Notes under the pieces: generated by a model
What the model was told of the DNA's origin: nothing
Database searches by the model: none
Seen by the model: only the letters and a program-made list of their open reading frames with translations
Position numbers and translations under genes: made by a program
Shown here: positions 1-5,676 of the stretch, one piece after another
How the letters are laid out: every line of letters starts with the position of its first letter
Numbering within the stretch: the first letter of the stretch is position 1
Assembly (NCBI GenBank): GCA_016234525.1
Contig: JACRBK010000053.1
Location: 1 to 10,186 of the forward strand
Reading direction: 5' to 3'
Origin: Chloroflexota bacterium
Lineage (GTDB): Bacteria; Chloroflexota; Anaerolineae; Aggregatilineales; Aggregatilineaceae
DNA length: 10,186 nt

Positions 1-20
1 AGTGATTCTCCTTTGATTAG

Positions 21-44
21 AGCTTTCAGCTTTCAGCGAAAAGC
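21..44. repeat. heptamer tandem repeat (AGCTTTC/AGCGAAA)
   Basis: AGCTTTC at 21-27 and 28-34 is followed by AGCGAAA at 35-41 and AGC, so the unit is 7 nt beginning AGC. The same style of heptamer (AGCGATC, or CGCTGAC on the other strand) recurs at 7194-7208 and 7755-7787. It is short and non-coding, and no function is visible. Confidence 0.6.
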
Positions 45-72
45 AAAATCCGGTTGGATGGTAGGTATCTGT

Positions 73-202
73 GCCCCTACACAAACGACTCGGCTGCGGT
101 CCCCTCTCCAACTCGGTTGGAGAGGGGGTAGGGGGTGAGGCCGGTTTTGAATTTACCCCTATCCCCCCGCCCCTTTTCCCCGCTGCGCAGAGAAAGGGGG
201 AG
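73..202. repeat. composite palindromic repeat (modules C, A, B)
   Basis: Three modules that recur elsewhere in the window lie side by side. Module C (inverted) is GCCCCTACACAAAC at 73-86. Module A is a perfect 12-bp hairpin, CCCCTCTCCAAC (101-112) pairing with GTTGGAGAGGGG (116-127) over a 3-nt loop, flanked by GGTAGGGGGTGAGGCCGG. Module B starts TTTACCCCTATCCCCCC at 152 and ends GCTGCGCAGAGAAAGGGGG near 200, with its own C-rich/G-rich inverted arms. It carries no credible gene. The rest of the gap, 203-466, shows only a GATCCC/GGGATC hairpin at 277-295 and no confident promoter. Confidence 0.8.
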
Positions 203-466
203 AGGCTGGCCGACTTCCCGTCTCTGCTCGTGCGGAGACAGGATCGAGGGGTGAGATTACTTTTCAGTCTACGCCGGATCCCCCCCGCCGGGATCAGCCC
301 TCTGGGGAGCAAGTCACCTGAACAAATGGCTAGGGAAACGAATTTTTACGGGTTAATCCAGGGTACAATAACACAACATTGATTATGGGATTACAATGGG
401 TAAGGGTACTGCTCAGGATCGGCATATTACGATAGTTCTATACAGTGATTGAAGGTGACAGGGGAA

Positions 467-1315
467 ATGCCACAAACCCAAAATTCTGAACGACGGATTG
501 CCATGCTCATTGATGGTGATAACGCCCAACATAGTTTGCTCAAACAGATGTTTGAGGAGGCGAGCCGATACGGAGAAGTGACTATCCGACGCGCTTACGG
601 CGACTGGACACAGCAAAACCTGGCCAATTGGCGGCCTATCATGCTGGCCCATGCCATTCAACCTATCCAACAGTGGCGTTATACCACGAGCAAGAATGCC
701 ACCGACAGTGCGTTAATCATCGATGCCATGGATATTCTCTACTCTGGTACCGTTCAGGGTTTTTGCGTCGTTTCAAGTGATAGTGACTTCACACGGCTTT
801 GTACACGGATTCGTGAATCCGGCTTATTTGTAATGGGCATAGGGCGTGAGAATACACCCGAATCCTTCATCAAGGCGTGTAATGTATTTGTTTACGTCGA
901 AAATCTTGTCCAGCCTGATGAGGTGAAAGCGCCTGACGAGGTTAAAACACCTGCTGTGGTGAAAGCGCCTGCTGCGGTTAAACCCGATGCAGTGGTCAAA
1001 GCACCGGCTAAGGCAAAAACACCCGTTGTGGTAAAAACGCCAGCTCAGGCTAAACCCAATGATGTCCATAAGGTTCTGTTGAATCTACTTCGCCGTGCGT
1101 TTGATATCGCGATGCAGGACGACGAGGGGTGGGTACATCTTAGCGCACTGGGAGAAGCACTACGGCGTATTGAACCGAGTTTCGACAGCCGCACCTATGG
1201 TTTTAAGAGTCTATCGCTGTTGATAAAATCCCTCCCTAAAGAGATTGTCGTTAAGGGGGATAAAAAGACGGGCACATCTACGATTTATGTTCGTATGAAA
1301 GACGACTTATCGTAA
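467..1315 (+). CDS. NYN-domain protein with OST-HTH/LOTUS C-terminus (putative RNase/RNA-binding)
   Basis: The product has 282 aa. Residues about 9-147 form a NYN (PIN-like, LabA/DUF88-type) domain: a first strand ending in DGDN (16-19), N-A-T-D-S-A-L around D80, D86, and SSDSDF (103-108). These are the acidic positions expected for metal-dependent RNA cleavage in this fold. Residues 152-199 are eight tandem six-residue units of the type VVKAPA, a charged, Pro-rich linker. Residues about 200-282 fit an OST-HTH/LOTUS winged-helix domain ('GWVHLSALGEALRR', then 'FKSLSLLIKSL'), known in this family to bind RNA. I chose ATG 467 over the in-frame TTG at 449 because GAAGGTG (451-457) lies at ribosome-binding distance. 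It stands alone, just upstream of the thrS leader. A 7-bp inverted repeat (1312-1318/1327-1333) overlaps the stop codon but lacks a T-tract. Domain call is confident; substrate is unknown. Confidence 0.9.
   Translation: MPQTQNSERRIAMLIDGDNAQHSLLKQMFEEASRYGEVTIRRAYGDWTQQNLANWRPIMLAHAIQPIQQWRYTTSKNATDSALIIDAMDILYSGTVQGFCVVSSDSDFTRLCTRIRESGLFVMGIGRENTPESFIKACNVFVYVENLVQPDEVKAPDEVKTPAVVKAPAAVKPDAVVKAPAKAKTPVVVKTPAQAKPNDVHKVLLNLLRRAFDIAMQDDEGWVHLSALGEALRRIEPSFDSRTYGFKSLSLLIKSLPKEIVVKGDKKTGTSTIYVRMKDDLS
920..1063 (+). repeat. 18-bp in-frame tandem repeat encoding a VKxP linker
   Basis: About eight 18-nt units encode EVKAPD, EVKTPA, VVKAPA, AVKPDA, VVKAPA, KAKTPV, VVKTPA and QAKPND, joining the NYN and OST-HTH domains. 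Codons differ between units (GTG/GTT/GTC for Val, AAA throughout for Lys), so the array is not freshly duplicated. Linker length may vary between strains. Confidence 0.8.
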
Positions 1316-1361
1316 CGGACCTGTGCCCGTTACTGGCAGAGCGGGCTAAATCGCCTCACCA

Positions 1362-1389
1362 TTGACAAGCGCCGTTTCCGCTGTAAACT
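1362..1389 (+). promoter_or_regulatory. sigma70-type promoter of the thrS leader
   Basis: A perfect TTGACA (-35, 1362-1367) and TAAACT (-10, 1384-1389, 4 of 6 matches) are separated by 16 nt, with TG just before the -10. Transcription would start near 1396, at the 5' edge of the T-box structure, which supports the call. Confidence 0.65.
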
Positions 1390-1395
1390 AAAAGA

Positions 1396-1651
1396 CAGTA
1401 AGCGTTGACAGGAACACGTCCCGGTCAGTCGCGCTCCAGAGAGATGGGGTGATCCGCTGCAAGCCCCATTAGCCCTCGATGACCAGGATACCCTCCTTGA
1501 GCTGGCCGCCTGAACGGTGACGCTATTAAGGCAGCCCGGTCCGCACCGTTATCAGCGTTCGAGCGGAGTCTCAACCACGAGACTCAAGCAAGGTGGAACC
1601 ACGTGAGTTTCAAAGCTCGCGCCCTGGCATATTCAGGACGCGGGCTTTTTT
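1396..1651 (+). promoter_or_regulatory. T-box riboswitch (tRNA-Thr-sensing leader)
   Basis: This untranslated leader should bind tRNA-Thr and decide whether transcription continues into thrS. Stem I has an AGAGAGA segment (1439-1445), a distal stem ATGGGG/CCCCAT (1444-1449/1464-1469) with GCTGCAAG in its loop, and GGTCA/TGACC lower down. Two ACC (Thr) triplets lie on its 3' side, at 1482-1484 and 1490-1492; I cannot tell which is the specifier. Further stems are AACGGTG/CACCGTT (1513-1519/1544-1550) and GAGTCTC/GAGACTC (1566-1572/1579-1585). The T-box AAGGTGGAACCACG is at 1590-1603; its bulge TGGAACC (1594-1600) would pair with a tRNA ending UCCA. The antiterminator can form from CGTGAG (1602-1607) with CTCGCG (1616-1621), plus GCAAGG (1588-1593) partly pairing with the following bases; this uses the terminator's left arm. 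T-box leaders are known ahead of aminoacyl-tRNA synthetase genes, and thrS follows. Confidence 0.93.
1615..1651 (+). terminator. intrinsic terminator of the T-box leader
   Basis: GCTCGCGCCCTG (1615-1626) pairs with CAGGACGCGGGC (1634-1645), giving 11 pairs with one mismatch (one pair is G-T), followed at once by six T (1646-1651). The left arm is shared with the antiterminator, as in known transcriptional T-box switches. Confidence 0.9.
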
Positions 1652-1682
1652 GTTGTCCCGGTATAGGGAGAGAGAAGGGCAA

Positions 1683-3503
1683 ATGGCAGACGTAACCAAC
1701 ATTCAATCCAGAGGCGAGGAATATATTCCCCACGGATATGACCCCGACCTGTACAAAATTCGCCATTCGGCGGCTCATATCATGGCACAGGCCGTTCTCG
1801 AAGTGTTCCCCGACGGCAAGGTAGCGATTGGCCCGCCCGTTGACGACGGTTTTTATTATGATTTCGACCTGCCCCGCGCGCTCACGCCCGAAGATTTGCA
1901 GGCGATTGAGGACCGGATGCGCCAGATCATCAAGGGCAAATTCGCGTTCAGCTACCGGGTGGTATCCCCTGCCGTCGCCCGCGAGATGTTCAAAGATCAG
2001 CCCTATAAAAACGAACTGATCGACGGGCTTTTGGCGGGCGGCGCAGATGAATATGGCGAACGCGCTGAAGGCTCTGCCGAACTGACCGTCTTTACGCAAG
2101 ACACCTTCACCGATCTGTGTCGCGGGCCGCACGTTCCCGACACCGGCAAGATCAACCCGGCAGCGATCAAACTGCTCAACGTCGCGGGGGCCTATTGGCG
2201 CGGCGACGAAAAACGCCCGATGCTGCAACGAATCTACGGAACCGCCTGGAAGTCTGCCGACGATCTGGAAAAATACCTGTGGAAGCTGGAAGAAGCAAAA
2301 AAGCGGGATCACCGCCTGTTGGGTAAACAGTTGGACCTGTACAGCACCCACGAGGAGATCGGCGCCGGGCTGATCCTGTGGCATCCCAAGGGCGGGATCA
2401 TGCGTAAGCTGATCGAGGATCACTGGGGTGCCGAACACGAAAAAGACGGCTATTCGTTCGTCTATACGCCGCATGTCGGCAAAGCAGACCTGTGGGTCAC
2501 CAGCGGCCACCTGGAAAACTACGCCGAAAATATGTACTCGCCCATCGACATCGACGGCTTGAAATATTATCTCAAGCCGATGAACTGCCCGATGCACATT
2601 CATATCTACAAAAATCAGCCACGCTCCTACCGTGACCTGCCGCTGCGTTATTCTGAAAAAGGCACGGTCTACCGCTATGAGCGCAGCGGGGTGCTGCATG
2701 GCCTGATGCGCGTGCGCGGCTTCACTCAAGACGACGCGCACCACTTCTGCCGCCCGGATCAGGTCGAAGCGGAGATCGCGTTCGTGCTGGATTTCTGCGC
2801 ACGCATCTTGCGGTCGTTCGGCTTCACAGAGTTTCAAGCCTATCTCAGCACCAAGCCCGCCAAATCGGTGGGCAGACAAGAAGACTGGGATATGGCCGAA
2901 GCCGTCTTGGAAGAGACTCTGAAAAAATACGGGATGCCCTACGAAGTGGACGCGGGCGGCGGCGCGTTTTATGGCCCCAAGATCGATCTCAAGATCAAGG
3001 ATGCCATTGGGCGCGAGTGGCAGCTTTCGACCATCCAGTTTGACTTTAACCTGCCCGAACGGTTCGGCATGACCTACGTGGGCGAAGATGGCAAAGAATA
3101 CCAGCCGTATATGGTTCACCGGGCGCTGTTGGGCAGCATGGAGCGCTTCTTTGGCGTGTTGATCGAACACTATGCCGGGGCGTTCCCGGTGTGGCTGTGC
3201 CCGGTCCAGGTGATGATCATCCCGATTGCCGACCGGCATATCCCCTACGCGCAAGAACTGGCGCAGCAGATCAAAGCCGCCGGGGTGCGCGTCGAGGTGG
3301 ACAACAGCAGCAACCGTATGAACAAGAAAATCCGCAACGCCCAGGAGCAGAAGATTCCCTACATGGCGATTGTGGGTGACAAAGAGATCGAACAGCAGGC
3401 GCTGTCGTTGCGGCTGCGCACCGAGGAAGATCTCGGCAGTGTGCCGGTGGCCGATTTCCTGGCCCGCCTGCGCCGCGTGATCGATGAGAAGGCCGGGTTG
3501 TAG
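1683..3503 (+). CDS. thrS: threonyl-tRNA synthetase (lacking TGS domain)
   Basis: ThrRS joins threonine to tRNA-Thr using ATP, in the cytoplasm. The 606-aa product starts almost directly at the editing domain: HSAAH (28-32) is the HxxxH motif, and CRGPH (146-150) completes that metal-type site. The class II core follows: motif 1 region 'PKGGIMRKLIEDH'; zinc ligands C302 (MNCPM), H353 (QDDAHHF) and H479 (MVHRALLGSMERFFG); motif 2 with 'RSGVLHGLMRVRGFTQDDAH' near 335-353; motif 3 around 477-490. The last about 100 residues ('PVWLCPVQVMIIPI' onward) are the anticodon-binding domain. The N-terminal TGS domain of the E. coli enzyme (642 aa) is absent: HxxxH lies about 45 residues earlier, and upstream DNA is the T-box leader, so nothing has been missed. 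ATG 1683 is preceded by GAGAGAAGGG. An upstream in-frame start would lie inside the terminator and is rejected. Expression should rise on threonine starvation. Confidence 0.97.
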   Translation: MADVTNIQSRGEEYIPHGYDPDLYKIRHSAAHIMAQAVLEVFPDGKVAIGPPVDDGFYYDFDLPRALTPEDLQAIEDRMRQIIKGKFAFSYRVVSPAVAREMFKDQPYKNELIDGLLAGGADEYGERAEGSAELTVFTQDTFTDLCRGPHVPDTGKINPAAIKLLNVAGAYWRGDEKRPMLQRIYGTAWKSADDLEKYLWKLEEAKKRDHRLLGKQLDLYSTHEEIGAGLILWHPKGGIMRKLIEDHWGAEHEKDGYSFVYTPHVGKADLWVTSGHLENYAENMYSPIDIDGLKYYLKPMNCPMHIHIYKNQPRSYRDLPLRYSEKGTVYRYERSGVLHGLMRVRGFTQDDAHHFCRPDQVEAEIAFVLDFCARILRSFGFTEFQAYLSTKPAKSVGRQEDWDMAEAVLEETLKKYGMPYEVDAGGGAFYGPKIDLKIKDAIGREWQLSTIQFDFNLPERFGMTYVGEDGKEYQPYMVHRALLGSMERFFGVLIEHYAGAFPVWLCPVQVMIIPIADRHIPYAQELAQQIKAAGVRVEVDNSSNRMNKKIRNAQEQKIPYMAIVGDKEIEQQALSLRLRTEEDLGSVPVADFLARLRRVIDEKAGL

Positions 3504-3507
3504 TTCA

Positions 3508-3600
3508 TTTACCCCTATCCCCCCTGCCCCCCTTTCCCCGCTGCGCAGAGAAAGGGGGGAACGAGTCGTTTTTTGTAGGGGCGCTGCTTGCCGCGCCCAG
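3508..3600. repeat. palindromic repeat modules B and C after thrS
   Basis: Module B begins TTTACCCCTATCCCCC at 3508. Its core is a perfect 10-bp hairpin, CCCCCCTTTC (3527-3536) with GAAAGGGGGG (3550-3559), around CGCTGCGCAG. AACGAGTCG and a T run (3569-3574) follow. Module C is TGTAGGGGCGC...GCGCCC (3575-3598), with inverted GGGCGC/GCGCCC arms. The unit lies 5 nt past the thrS stop. Confidence 0.8.
3527..3574 (+). terminator. possible thrS terminator built from module B
   Basis: The 10-bp G/C-rich hairpin 3527-3559 is followed, after a 9-nt gap, by six T (3569-3574); a small AACG/CGTT hairpin just precedes the T run. The T-tract distance is longer than usual, and other module B copies have no T-tract, so termination is only plausible. 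Confidence 0.35.
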
Positions 3601-3609
3601 GTTTTATGA

Positions 3610-3758
3610 CGGCCTCACCCCCAACCCCCACTCCAACCCAGTTGGAGAGGGGACCGCAGCCCACCGGGTTTGTGTAGGGAAGCGGCGCCGCCGCGCCCTG
3701 TTTTACCCCTATCCCCCAACCCTCTCAGGCCCTACTTGCTGCGCAGAGAAAGGGGGAG
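3610..3758. repeat. composite palindromic repeat (modules A, C, B)
   Basis: Module A is inverted relative to the copy at 91-143: GGCCTCACCCCCAACCCCC, then the hairpin CTCCAAC (3631-3637) with GTTGGAG (3641-3647), then AGGGGACCGCAGCC. Module C follows (GTTTGTGTAGGGAAGCGGCG, about 3668-3699, with a GCGGCGCCGC palindrome). A diverged module B follows (TTTACCCCTATCCCCC from 3702 to GCAGAGAAAGGGGGAG ending 3758). The remainder of the gap, 3759-3864, is AT-richer and I see nothing in it. Confidence 0.8.
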
Positions 3759-3864
3759 CGACTTACCAACGCGATAGCGATAATTAATTGCAGGGCCGCA
3801 AATAATTCGTTTGATAATGAGTGCTACTTGTTCCACTTTTAACGACAATGCCATTCAATCACCA

Positions 3865-4284
3865 TCATGTAGGTCGTAGGTTCAGATGTTTAAGCCTTGC
3901 TTCGTAAAAACCTCTATCATCTCCTCCCGGATCGCCCATGCAAGCCCACATATCATCAACTTCTCGAAAAGTTATCGGATCGCAAGGTGGAGATAAATTA
4001 GCGTAAAACTTCATCACATCTTCAAACGCATCAGCCGTTTGATAGGCGCGTTCCGTCCATCCATCCGTGCGATCTCCTATAATTTCATCGCCCTTAACCA
4101 ATGTCGCATTGGGATAGATGGGCACTTTAGTGAGAATATCATCCCGATATGGATCGGGTATGGAGTCGTTCCACGAGGCGACAAACAGGTACACTAGAAC
4201 ACAAGCGATGCCACAACTTGTGAACACGGTTATCACGAGAATCAAAGTCAATATTGCGCAATTACGCGAAGTCAATCGTCTCAT
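3865..4284 (-). CDS. single-pass membrane protein of unknown function
   Basis: The product is 139 aa. MRRLTSRN is followed by one long hydrophobic segment (about 10-36), giving an N-in anchor and a soluble outer part (about 37-139). That part holds VPIYPNA (54-60), TERAYQTADAFEDVMKFYANL and two cysteines (C101, C115) that could form a disulfide. FTSCGIAC within the hydrophobic stretch is a poor lipobox, so a membrane anchor is more likely than a lipoprotein. I do not recognise a named family; the 'PxYPNA...YxT...FY' pattern resembles small anchored proteins I associate with Chloroflexota (inference). The open frame extends upstream to 4476, but that part translates a repeat copy and the 3' end of the neighbour. 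ATG 4284 has AAGGGGGGAG immediately upstream, contributed by the repeat. It lies 76 nt after the CoiA-like gene on the same strand. Confidence 0.8.
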   Translation of the reverse strand: MRRLTSRNCAILTLILVITVFTSCGIACVLVYLFVASWNDSIPDPYRDDILTKVPIYPNATLVKGDEIIGDRTDGWTERAYQTADAFEDVMKFYANLSPPCDPITFREVDDMWACMGDPGGDDRGFYEARLKHLNLRPT

Positions 4285-4286
4285 TA

Positions 4287-4338
4287 CTCCCCCCTTCGCT
4301 GCGTAGCGGGGAAAGTGGGTCGGGGGGATTGGGGTAAA
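4287..4338 (-). repeat. module B repeat supplying a ribosome binding site
   Basis: Read on the minus strand this is TTTACCCCAATCCCCCCGACC, then CCCGCTACGCAGCGAAGGGGGGAG, a diverged module B. Its G-rich end lies 2 nt before the ATG at 4284, so AAGGGGGGAG is the best Shine-Dalgarno-like sequence for that gene. Confidence 0.75.
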
Positions 4339-4360
4339 CCCTGGATCCCCCGCTGCGATC

Positions 4361-5374
4361 TTATAGCTCCACAAAACTACGCGCGACCGTTGCCGCCGTG
4401 ACACGATCAGAACGAAACGCTGCTGTATCCAGCCGGGCATAAGGCATTTCGCCAGGGGGAAAACGTCGCACGGCAACCGCCGCCGTCAGGCCCGCGATCA
4501 CATAGTACAGCGCGATAGTCCCTCCGTCGGGCTGTTTCCACTCTTGTGAGGTGATCTGCAACGTGGGGCTGATCGTGTGGTGCAGACCGCCAATCGCGCG
4601 CCGCCACAAGATCGGCGGCATCCACAATTTTTGATCCGCCAGTGTCAGCACATTCGACAGCGTGCCGAGATTATCCAGCGTGCCACAGATGCGGTAGGGG
4701 GGGTATGAGACCATTCGCACCAGGGTATCACGCAAAGTATCCAGATCGGTGATCACGCCCTGTTCGGCGGCGGTGCGCTGCGTTTCGCAGGGACCACCGT
4801 AAAAACTCGCCCCTTTGAGAATCTCTGCCAGATCAAAATGGGCGGTGTGGCGGCGGCCTATATCGACCACAATCAGCGCCGCCGAATGTTCGACGCTCCA
4901 CGCGACCAGTTTATCCGATGGTTTTCTGAACAGCATCACCGTCACAATTTTTCCGTTTGAGCCGAGCAGCACCACATCGAAAAAGTTTTCCTGATCCTCA
5001 ATCTGGCATTTGATGTTGGTCACACCGTGCATCAAGTCAGTCGTATGCGGTTGCTGGCACAGCGGGCAGTTCCACGAGAGGGTGACTGAACGCCGCGTAT
5101 TCAGACAGTCGCGCAGTTGATCGGCTAACCATAACCCGGCAGCGGCGGCAGTCACGCTCTCCGGCGTGCAGATTTTGAGCGACTCATGCGCGAAATGATG
5201 TTGTTTGATCTCGCCCAGTTTGGCGATCATCCGGCCTTTGCACACCGGGCAGACAAAGACATCATGCGGCTGCGCCTGTGTGATATGGACCGGATGCCCG
5301 GCAGTATCCAATGACCATTCATACTGTGGATAGTTGGTGTCGGTAGAGGTGTGATTCGATGCTCTGTGTGCCAT
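4361..5374 (-). CDS. CoiA-like zinc-finger protein (putative nuclease-related)
   Basis: The product is 337 aa with no signal peptide or membrane segment. The N-terminal part has a zinc-ribbon-like motif: CPVC (42-45), then HHFAH (59-63), the CPxC...HFAH pattern of the CoiA competence-protein family, whose members pair it with a restriction-endonuclease-like core. A second CPLC (103-106) with H110 may bind another metal. The segment 'FFDVVLLGSNGKIVTVMLFRKP' (131-152) is placed like the core beta-hairpin of such nucleases, with D133 as a candidate acidic ligand, but the expected later E-x-K-type acidic residue is not evident. Residues about 200-337 match nothing I recognise. It is divergent from the PPC gene and may share a transcript with the membrane-protein gene. 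ATG 5374 has only a weak ribosome binding site (CGGGG). The gene is real; the CoiA relation is moderate and catalysis is doubtful. Confidence 0.75.
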   Translation of the reverse strand: MAHRASNHTSTDTNYPQYEWSLDTAGHPVHITQAQPHDVFVCPVCKGRMIAKLGEIKQHHFAHESLKICTPESVTAAAAGLWLADQLRDCLNTRRSVTLSWNCPLCQQPHTTDLMHGVTNIKCQIEDQENFFDVVLLGSNGKIVTVMLFRKPSDKLVAWSVEHSAALIVVDIGRRHTAHFDLAEILKGASFYGGPCETQRTAAEQGVITDLDTLRDTLVRMVSYPPYRICGTLDNLGTLSNVLTLADQKLWMPPILWRRAIGGLHHTISPTLQITSQEWKQPDGGTIALYYVIAGLTAAVAVRRFPPGEMPYARLDTAAFRSDRVTAATVARSFVEL

Positions 5375-5411
5375 AGTGACCCCGGCTGCAACAAAAACAT
5401 GGTTCTACTTT

Positions 5412-5420
5412 ATTATAACA
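5412..5420 (-). promoter_or_regulatory. extended -10 promoter for the CoiA-like gene
   Basis: On the minus strand TGTTATAAT is an extended -10 with a perfect TATAAT (5417-5412). No good -35 is visible, as is allowed for extended -10 promoters. It would start transcripts near 5405, about 30 nt before the ATG at 5374. Confidence 0.5.
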
Positions 5421-5502
5421 CCGCTGATCGATCTTCTTCTCCCCGAATTTAGGGGGCATAAAGTATAAAATCTTTGTAAAAAATGGCGCAGATACGCTGA
5501 CG

Positions 5503-5534
5503 GTCACGCTTTTGTCACGCGATAGAGCTATAGT
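5503..5534 (+). promoter_or_regulatory. Pho-box-like tandem half-sites with a -10
   Basis: GTCACGC occurs at 5503-5509 and again at 5514-5520, separated by TTTT, so the centres are 11 nt apart. TATAGT (5529-5534) follows 8 nt later. Seven-base direct repeats with a 4-nt AT linker just upstream of a -10 are the architecture of OmpR/PhoB-family activator sites. The regulator is not identified. Confidence 0.4.
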
Positions 5535-5572
5535 AACCATAGATGCAAGACAAGAACAAACGTGATCCTGTG

Positions 5573-5600
5573 TTGCATCGGCTCTCTGCCAGATTATAAT
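5573..5600 (+). promoter_or_regulatory. candidate promoter of the PPC gene
   Basis: A perfect -10 TATAAT (5595-5600) has a weak -35 TTGCAT (5573-5578) 16 nt upstream. Start near 5607 gives a leader of about 70 nt. The leader carries GAACCTGTT twice (5644-5652, 5654-5662) just before the ribosome binding site GGGAGGAAAA. Confidence 0.5.
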
Positions 5601-5676
5601 CTTGGGCAGACATTCAATTCGACCAAATCATCGTCAAACGACGGAACCTGTTAGAACCTGTTGGGAGGAAAACCTG

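Noticed and set aside
71..382. 103-aa frame covering the first repeat cluster
   Set aside because: It translates palindromic repeats found non-coding elsewhere in the window; no ribosome binding site or known domain.
1312..1333. GTAACGG/CCGTTAC hairpin as terminator of the NYN gene
   Set aside because: The stem is only 7 bp and no T-tract follows, so termination cannot be supported.
1584..3254. 556-aa open frame on the minus strand opposite thrS
   Set aside because: It is a shadow of the high-GC thrS codons: no recognisable domain, and thrS matches its family along the full length.
3508..3758. CRISPR-like or tandem array
   Set aside because: The repeated blocks vary in order, orientation and spacing and fold on themselves; there are no uniform spacers or cas genes.
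4285..4476. 64-residue N-terminal extension of the membrane protein
   Set aside because: It would translate the module B repeat and overlap the CoiA-like gene; the ATG at 4284 has a strong ribosome binding site and a signal-anchor right after it.
5512..5534. TTGTCA/TATAGT as an ordinary sigma70 promoter
   Set aside because: The spacer is only 11 nt, too short for a normal -35/-10 pair; an activator-type site is a better reading.
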